DNA of 64,000 nt from positions 3,177,732 through 3,241,731 of the forward strand of contig LNGK01000003.1 of NCBI GenBank assembly GCA_001510575.1, read 5' to 3'. This document shows, piece after piece, positions 57,323 through 64,000 of this stretch. The stretch comes from Knoxdaviesia capensis. Its lineage: Eukaryota > Ascomycota > Sordariomycetes > Microascales > Gondwanamycetaceae. The notes below the pieces were generated by a model. The model made no database searches and had not been told where the DNA came from. It saw only the letters and a list, made by a program, of their open reading frames with translations. Every line of letters begins with the position of its first letter. Within the stretch, counting starts at the first letter, position 1. The position numbers were made by a program, and so were the translations under genes.

Positions 57323-59064
57323 GTATGACACAATGGTTTGTGTACGTGCCCATTGGAGTGTGTTTCATCCGGTCTTTTTGTGAACTTTCCTCCTCCACCT
57401 GTCTCTTTTTTCTCTTTGTCGAGACGCATTGGCGCGTTAGGGTTTGATCCCTTGGTCCTGCTTGCCCAAACACAACAAAAACCTGTTCGGCACTTTCGGG
57501 GTTGCAGTGCCCGGGCAAGCATTTCTGCCCGGCCGACCAAGTGTCGTCACTTTTCTTCTTCTTCTTAAAGCCTCAGCAGTGTGGCGTCCGTCCGCTGCTC
57601 GTTCTTCGTGGGCTGCAGTGGTCCGCCAGTGACGGACATTTGACGAGCTGAGGAGAAAAGGCTAGAATCTGATGTCATCGCCAACCTGCTTCGGTGTGTT
57701 CCCGCCAAAGGCTTGAGCAAAGCTTTTGGCGTCCATTCCGGTAGTGAGCGTGTGGTGGCGGATTTAAGCAGCATCCGGCACCTAGAGAGCCGCCGTCGCG
57801 TTTGCCCCACCTGCCTTCCTGCCAGTGCTGTCCCATAATTCCCTTTTTCCCGTTTTTCCCTTCCCGAGTCTTTTCCCTCCTTCTTCCCTTTCCCTGCTTT
57901 TCAGCTTGTCTTCGCCTTCATATCATCATTCTGTTCCCCGAACCCTATTCAGTACGTACATCTACTTTGGCCTGCGCTCTGAGTCCCCAAGGCGGTGTGC
58001 GAAGAGTTTAAACTTCCAGACAGCCTCCCGCTTGACTCACCCCTCTCAATACCGCCCAACCGCGTGCTCAGCTCTTCTGAACCCTGAACCCCAGCCAATA
58101 GCTCCCACCACCTGAAAAAGAGATTTTTGTTGGTGGAGCTCCAAGCTACACTCCTCCAGCATAAGTCATTTAAGCACCACTCAACAGATCGGATCTTAAA
58201 AAAAAAAAAAAACCACCCGTTGAACTGAGCCTTGTATGTCCGTCCGCTGCTTTCTGCACACTCTTATAATAAAAACTATCTCCTTCCGCTAGAGAGCCAG
58301 TCACCTCGCCACTTCTCGCTCCTTCTCTGCTTGGTGTGTGGCTTGAATTTGTGGCGCCCTTCACCTGCCCTTCCTGCCTCGTTTGCTCACCAACCAGCTC
58401 CGGCCGGCCTCTCTTGTATCTTCATCTCGTCTTGACTTATTCCGCTTTTCACTCTCTTCACCTGTTCTCGCTCTCCTCATAATTGTGTAGTCACAAACAT
58501 ACTTATTTATCTCCAATTTCCGCTTCTTTCCTCCCTACCTTTGTCTCGTATAAGGAGCTACATCCACATACTACTGTCCACACTGCTGCTTTCCCGTCAA
58601 TCACCGCCACCCCGCAATTCACCATCCCGTTTTCGTCAGCTGCCCTGCCAATAAATACTTTAGAGCCAGCCAATCTTGTTCTGTCTCTCTCACTCCAATA
58701 CTAATAGCCACCAGCAGGCACCTGAAGATTGTTAATTTTTCACATTCTACATCTTCTCAGTGATTGCCGCCCGACTCTACCGATCCGCTCCGTACCGCCG
58801 ACGACGACAAGCCACCGACACCACACCCCCGGCACACACACAAACACAGACACTCCTGGACCCAGGCCCTAAATCCGTCCCTGGGCAGATAAGCTGAGAG
58901 AAGGCGTTTGCAATTCAACTTTGTCCAAGCTACCTTATCATCTGTTAACTGTTCTCTCTGCTGGGACACATCTTGCTCTACATCCGCAAACCCCTCTCCT
59001 CTCTCCTCTCGCATCTCATCCTCACTTTGGCGATCTCCCTTCCTCTTTCCTTTGTCTAGACAAA
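57323..59064. other. Intergenic region and leader of the Kes1-like gene
   Basis: Pyrimidine-rich on the plus strand from about 57830 onward, interrupted by a short A run at 58198-58212 and ending in a C/T-rich leader before the ATG at 59065. No additional gene can be supported. Confidence 0.45.
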
Positions 59065-61113
59065 ATGCTAAGCTCTTGGTGGGCCGGTGCCCCTGCTGCC
59101 CCAACTCAAGCCCCCTCTCCCGGACGGACCTCGCACGACGAATATTCCGGCGGCAATTCCAGCGGTGACGATGACACCTCGATTGTCGAGCCCGATCAGG
59201 GCAATGGTATGTGCTTTAAAGATAAACTCCGCCTTTCTCTCTGTCGCTACCGGCTTCTGTGATTTCTCCGACTGACTCGCTGTTGTCCTCCGTCCAGTCC
59301 TCTCGCACATCATTTCTCAACTCCGCCCCGGCGCCGATCTGAGCCGCGTCGTCCTCCCCACCTTTATTCTCGAGCCCCGAAGCATGCTCGAGAGAATAAC
59401 GAAGTAGGTGCTTCCGAACCCTTTGGGGATCCTTTCCCGCCTCGTCCACTTGTGGGAATCCGGCGTGGACAACAGCCCCCACACACCGAAAACTGTCATA
59501 CTAATGCCATCTATCTCACTCTTACAGCTTCATGTGCCACCCTGAAATGCTTCTGCCAATCCCCACTATCGACGATCCCACCGAGCGCTTCCTGGCCGTT
59601 GTCAAGTTCTACCTGAGCGGCTGGCATATTCGCCCTCCGTAAGAAGCCCCCCACTCGGTCCGCCTTGGACGACTTGTCTTTACTAACTGCATTATTTTTC
59701 CACTTACAGAGGCGTCAAGAAGCCGCTGAACCCCATCCTGGGCGAAATCTTTACCTGCTACTGGGACTTTGAAGATGGCACCCGCTCCTACTACATTTCC
59801 GAGCAGACTTCGCACCACCCGCCCAAGTCGTCGTACTTCTACATGGCCCCCGACCATGGCATCCGCGTTGACGGAACCCTGAAGCCGCGTTCTCGCTTCC
59901 TGGGCAACTCGGCCGCCAGCTTGATGGAGGGAGTTGCTTACCTGACCCTGCTGAACCGGGGCGCCGACAAGGCCAAGGGCGAGAGATAGTATGTTGCTTC
60001 CCCAATTTCTCCTTCCGTAAGCTACAGGCTTGCTGACAACCCTTTCACTCCAGCATCCTCACCCAGCCGAACATGTACGCCCGAGGCATTCTCTTCGGCA
60101 AGATGAAGTACGAGCTGGGCGACCACAGCTTCGTCAAGTGCCCCGAGCTCGACCTCGTTGCCGACATTGAGTTCAAAACAAAGGGTTGGATCAGCGGCAC
60201 CTACAACGCCATCCAGGGCTTCGTCCGCCGCGAGAGCACTGGCGAGGCGCTGTATGAAATCTCCGGCTTCTGGAGCGAGGAGATGTTCATCACTGACCTG
60301 GCCGTAAGTTCCCCCCACGAACGCCCCTCGTAACCTAGCCGGAGCTTGTTCTAACAACCCGACAGACTGGTGAGAAGGAAATGTTTTTCAACGCCCATCG
60401 CGCGAAGCCGACCCCGCCCCTTGTCCGGCCGATTGAGGACCAGGAGGAGCGCGAGTCTCAGCGCCTCTGGCATAAGACGGCGCAGGCTGTTATCGACCGC
60501 AACCACGAGCTCGCCACCAACGAAAAGACCAAGATTGAGGACCGCCAGCGCGAAGAGGCCGCCCAGAGAACCGAGGCTGGCGTTGAGTGGCGGCCGCGTC
60601 TATTCCGCCCCGTCGAGACGGCGACCACCCACGATGAGGATGATATGGGCGATTTGGAGTGGATCATCAACTCCCACATGTGAGTGTTTCCTTTTCCTCC
60701 ACCCCCCGGCTGTCAGTATGCGCGTGCCTTGAAGCTAACACTTACCCAACTCAAGCCCCCACACCGACCCCAAATCGCAAGCCGATCACATCATGGCCAT
60801 CTTCCCCATCATTGCCGGCCAGAAGCCCAACCCCGACAATGTTGTGCCGACTTACGAGTCTCTGCCCCACACCCGGGCGTCCCTAGAGGCGACCCGGAAC
60901 GCCGAACCGGCTCACACGGCTCCTTCCGGAGGCGCTGACCTGATCGATTTTGCGTCCAGCGCGGATGCGCCCGCGAAGGAGCCCAAGGCGTCGAGCGCAA
61001 AGCCGGCGGGCGAAGATTCTCTTCTTGATTACCACCACGACTTGAAGAAGGACTTGCCCGAGGCAGAGACGAAGCAGGAGAAGGAAAAGACCGAGATACC
61101 CGATCTATTATAG
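59065..61113 (+). CDS. kes1: Oxysterol-binding protein-related protein, Kes1/Osh4 type
   Basis: Lipid-transfer protein that exchanges sterol for PI4P between membranes, mainly ER and Golgi. Seven exons (59065-59206, 59298-59403, 59528-59638, 59710-59988, 60054-60303, 60366-60679, 60756-61113) give 519 residues. All six introns are 62-124 nt and every junction restores the frame (GNVLSHI, ITNFMCH, PPGVKK, ERYILT, LATGEK, SHIPHT). There is no PH domain or ankyrin repeat, so it is the short Osh4/Kes1 class. A 47-residue disordered N-terminus is followed by the lid and barrel; LNPILGE is at about 126-132 and the family signature EQTSHHPP at 151-158, whose His pair binds the PI4P phosphate. About 80 C-terminal residues beyond the usual end are Ala/Lys/Glu-rich. 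The longer ends are the only departure from yeast Osh4 (434 residues, from memory). Confidence 0.92.
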
Positions 61114-62329
61114 ACAAACAACGCTGCGGAGTACATTCCCACCAACAAGCCTCCAAACGTGATTCTTGTTCTCCCCCGGCAAATCTTTTCTTTTTCTTTT
61201 TTTTCTTGCTTTGGCTTTCAATCTGGTTGTGTTCCCCTATTTTCGTTTTGTTTTCGCTTCTGCATTTGTGTTTTTATAAATAGGGATTTGGGAGGCTCTG
61301 GCCGGCCACACTACACATACGGACTCGGCCGGGATGGTGACACGGAGATACATGTTGGAACGGGGGGCATCACACATCTGAATGAAACATCAAGAGAAAA
61401 CGGTCACGACGACTTGTGAATATCCATACTTTCATTCTTTTCCAAACCGGGATGGTGGGGGCGGCGTTGCATCGAGGCTTTTCCAGAAGAGCAGAGCCAT
61501 ACGGTGCGACATAACTATCTTTGAGGATACCATTGGGTTTTTTTTCTTCCAAGAGCAAGAGGAGGACGGAGGATGCTATACACCGATTCATCATCTGGCA
61601 TTCTAAGGCTGAATCTTCGTTTTTTCTGTTATCTACTGGGAACGGGGGTCTATCTGCTTTTTCTTGGGTTCTGTGCAATCTTGGTTTTGGTTTAAGCCGA
61701 CACTTCGGATGGTGTCTGCGTGTAAATACATTTTCAAGAATATAGGTAGTTCACATAGCAATCTTCAACATGCTGCTTCTGTTTACGACCGATGATGCAT
61801 TCACGAACATCACGCACATGCACCTTGGAGCTAGACGTGGACTCTGAGGACAGAACCATCAGATTCCGAGAAGATTTGCAATTGATGCTATATGGCCGGC
61901 CTTCTCGTTAAGGCCTCAAGCTTCTCTTTGAAATAGCTGCCGCACCCCCCGCCATCGGGGGTTATCTGCGCTGGACAGAAAACTTTTCTTTTAGATACAC
62001 TGATTTCCCAACTTCCCGACCCGGTGGACCTGAACTCCTGGTGAACTCCGTGACAACCCCCGAAAAAAACAAAGAAAACAAGAACCACAAAAGAAGAAGG
62101 AGGGTGGTATGGTACACGAAAGAAAGAAGAAGGGAAGATAGAGAGGAAGTGAGGGAGGAACCCCGTACGGGGTCGTATATATGTTCATCACGCAGCCACC
62201 AAGCTGAGTGGGAAACGAAAAGGAAGAAAGAAAAAGGCAAGAAGAAGAAGCGCGCCGAACCGCGCCCACAGGCGCTCCTATTAGCGAAGGCCGGTGTGCA
62301 CGGCACACAAACACCCCCCCGCCCACACT
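61114..62329. other. Convergent 3' flanks of Kes1-like and U2AF genes
   Basis: T-rich patches (61190-61300) follow the Kes1-like stop codon, and an A-rich purine stretch (62060-62250) lies downstream of the U2AF stop on its strand. Short frames at 61382-61745 lack support. Confidence 0.5.
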
Positions 62330-63178
62330 TTAGAACCGCCGCCGAGTCGGCTCAGGCGTGGGCGAGCGACTGGGCGTCGGCTCGGCGTGGCCGGCCACAC
62401 GCAGATGTTTCTTGGTGGCGAGCACGAGCTCGCGGTCGAGGTCGTCGGAGGGGGTTTTGCGGTGGATGAAGTTGCAGAAGCCGCCGCGCGTGCAGCCGTC
62501 GCCGGTGTTGAGGCGGCAGCACGCCTCGCGGAAGTCGGTCACGGGCGACAGCTCGCAGTAGACCGGGCGCGCGGCGTACCAGCGGCCGTTCAGCTCGTCG
62601 CACGCCTTCTGCGCGGACTCTTCGTACTTGAAGCGCGCGTACACGTTGCCGATCAGGTCTGTGAGGGTTGACGAATTGGGGGGGGGGCGGGGGCGGGTGT
62701 TAGTATGGAGTTGCTATGGTTCTTACCAGCCGAGGAAAAGAGAGAGAGAGAGAGAAAGGGAACTCACGGTCATTGTTGTTGTCGCACACAACCAGCTCCT
62801 CCAGCTCGCCGTACTTGCACAGCTCGCACCACACGTCCTCGTAGAAGGCGTCGAAGTGGTTCTGCAGCTGGCTCGGGTTCATGCGGTTCGCCGGGTCGTG
62901 GGCCGGATTCTGGTAGAGGTTGGGCATCAGGATGGTCTGGCTGTACGACGGCTTGACGTGCTTGCGCGAGCAGCGGTCGCCGTGGCGGCACGCGCCGATT
63001 TTCTGTGGACGAGGCGAGCATTCTGGTTAGCTTGTGCCGTGCGCGTTTGGATGTATGCTCTGGGCGTGTGAGAGGCGGGGGGGGTGAGGTGCGCGGGGGA
63101 TCGGGGACTTACAAAGTAGAACGAGCAGTTGACCTTGTCCAGCTCGGTGCCGAAAATCGAGGCAAGGAAGTTCGCCAT
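62330..63178 (-). CDS. U2AF1: U2 snRNP auxiliary factor small subunit (U2AF35/U2AF23)
   Basis: Splicing factor that recognises the AG at 3' splice sites as a heterodimer with the large U2AF subunit. On the minus strand the exons are 63178-63113, 63002-62768 and 62658-62330, giving 209 residues. Introns have GTAAGT...CACAG and GTGAGT...CACAG signals. The order is: first CCCH zinc finger (Cys18, Cys27, Cys33, His37; spacing C-x8-C-x5-C-x3-H); an atypical RRM (about 45-140) with QNHFDAFYEDVWCELCKYGE and LIGNVYARFKYEE; and a second CCCH finger (Cys148, Cys156, Cys162, His166). It ends in a short Ser/Pro/Arg tail (THRxSP-type; EPTPSRSPTPEPTRRRF). The length equals that of short fungal orthologues, which lack the long RS domain of animals. 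The start at 63178 gives MANFLASIFGTE, the conserved N-terminus. Confidence 0.96.
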
Positions 63179-64000
63179 CTTGGATGTGGTGATCTGTGGT
63201 GGTGATGATTCGGAGGAGGAGGTTGAAGGAAGTCCAGAGGAGGAGAAAAGAAGGAGAGGTTGAGAGAGGAGTTGCAGGATTGCTATAAAGTGAAATCAAC
63301 AGCAGTCAAGATAAAGGGCCTGACAGTTGATATAATGGGGGGGAAACTTGAAAAAAGTAGATGGAAGAACAATGAAGTCTATAGAAAATACCGGGTCGTT
63401 CGTTCTCGCATTGGATTTTCGATCTAATCTACAAATCTACAAGTGTGGCGCACCAGTGCAGCCACATTTGTCAGCCACGAGTTACACCTGGTGCACCCGG
63501 CACATGTGACTTTGGCACGCTCTACCCAGCTTTGGCACCCGGCTCTGCCCCTGGCTAATTCATGGGACACGCTCTGATTGGCTGAAGCTGGCAGACCTAC
63601 CTGTTGCACATCATCAGGGGTCCTGATTTTATATTTTATTTTCACTGCATATGTTGCAGGCCAGACAAACAGGAAGAAAACGATGCCAAAGAGGGGAAAA
63701 GGAAGATGAAATAGCAAGAGGAAAGCAAGTCTCTGAACCTGGAAGGATTTCCTGTTCTCTCTTTGAGTGTCCTTCTTCAGGCTGTGTGTTTCTACTGCCC
63801 CTTTTACTGGAGATATCTCCATTTCCACCTGAAGCAACGATACATCCCACCTCAATCTTAAGTCCAGAAAAAGGGGACTGTGTGTCCCACGGACATTTTG
63901 GTTCTCTCTTATTGCATCTCCGATTCCTGGTATTCTGGCTCCGTCTGGTTCTTTTCCTCTCTCTCTCTCTCTCTCTGCGTCTCTGTCTATCGACCCCTCC
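63179..64000. other. Upstream region of U2AF gene and right window edge
   Basis: Purine-rich on the plus strand up to about 63260 (pyrimidine-rich on the U2AF coding strand, its leader). The rest holds short frames without support and a CT microsatellite at about 63957-63975. A gene may begin beyond the window edge. Confidence 0.45.

Noticed and set aside
1..64000. CRISPR array, bacterial operons, phage or transposon genes
   Set aside because: No spaced direct repeats, no ribosome-binding-site organisation and no transposase, integrase or reverse-transcriptase motifs were seen; the window is eukaryotic.

Overview
The window is nuclear DNA from a filamentous ascomycete, most likely Pezizomycotina close to Eurotiomycetes (Aspergillus/Penicillium/Monascus-like). 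The evidence is the set of encoded proteins (Mnn9, Pex4, Cgr1, Sdh1, a Kes1-type oxysterol-binding protein, the U2AF small subunit) together with short introns of about 60-330 nt that have GTRNGN donors, CTAAC-like branch sites and YAG acceptors. The species cannot be fixed from sequence alone. Thirteen protein genes can be modelled with good or moderate support, two or three small ones are doubtful, and one tRNA gene is present. For 64 kb of such a genome this is gene-poor: 4.4-17.9 kb has no supportable gene at all.

Layout. 1.36-2.54 kb, + strand: mnn9, Golgi mannan polymerase subunit. 3.75-4.40 kb, - strand: pex4, peroxisomal E2. 4.4-17.9 kb: gene-free, with scattered ACAGT/ACTGT pentamer palindromes, microsatellites and AACCCTAA boxes. 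17.95-21.10 kb, +: a 1047-residue Pro/Ser-rich protein. 22.7-23.0 kb, +: the 3' part of an unrecognised small gene. 23.45-23.99 kb, +: cgr1 (rRNA processing). 24.74-26.46 kb, +: a His-rich, coiled-coil, single-membrane-span protein. 27.22-28.00 kb, +: a protein ending in twelve Cys-rich octapeptide repeats. 28.5-30.2 kb: decayed or spurious open frames. 31.54-35.06 kb, +: a PX/PXB/DUF3818 protein (yeast Lec1/Ypr097w type). 36.67-39.47 kb, +: sdh1. 43.20-44.45 kb, +: a 3-dehydroshikimate-dehydratase-like TIM barrel. 44.87-46.73 kb, -: a GRF zinc-finger protein. 49.61-53.44 kb, +: a 1253-residue conserved-looking protein of unknown role. 53.92-54.11 kb, -: tRNA-Lys(CUU) carrying an insert. 56.94 kb, +: a doubtful small gene. 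59.07-61.11 kb, +: a Kes1-like sterol/PI4P transfer protein. 62.33-63.18 kb, -: the U2AF small subunit.

The genes do not form an operon or a biosynthetic cluster. They are independent housekeeping genes (cell wall mannan, peroxisome import, ribosome biogenesis, respiration, lipid transfer, splicing) separated by long pyrimidine-rich leaders and intergenic DNA.

The most unusual item is the tRNA-Lys(CUU) gene at 53924-54107 (- strand). Its D-stem is split by 111 nt that begin GTAAGT, contain TCTAAC 11 nt (branch A to end) from the 3' boundary, and end in CAG. Removing exactly this segment gives a perfect 73-nt tRNA. Nuclear tRNA introns in fungi are known only next to the anticodon, so a spliceosomal-looking insert in the D-arm would be new if it is expressed. 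The second notable item is the 8-residue Cys-rich repeat array (27676-27963).
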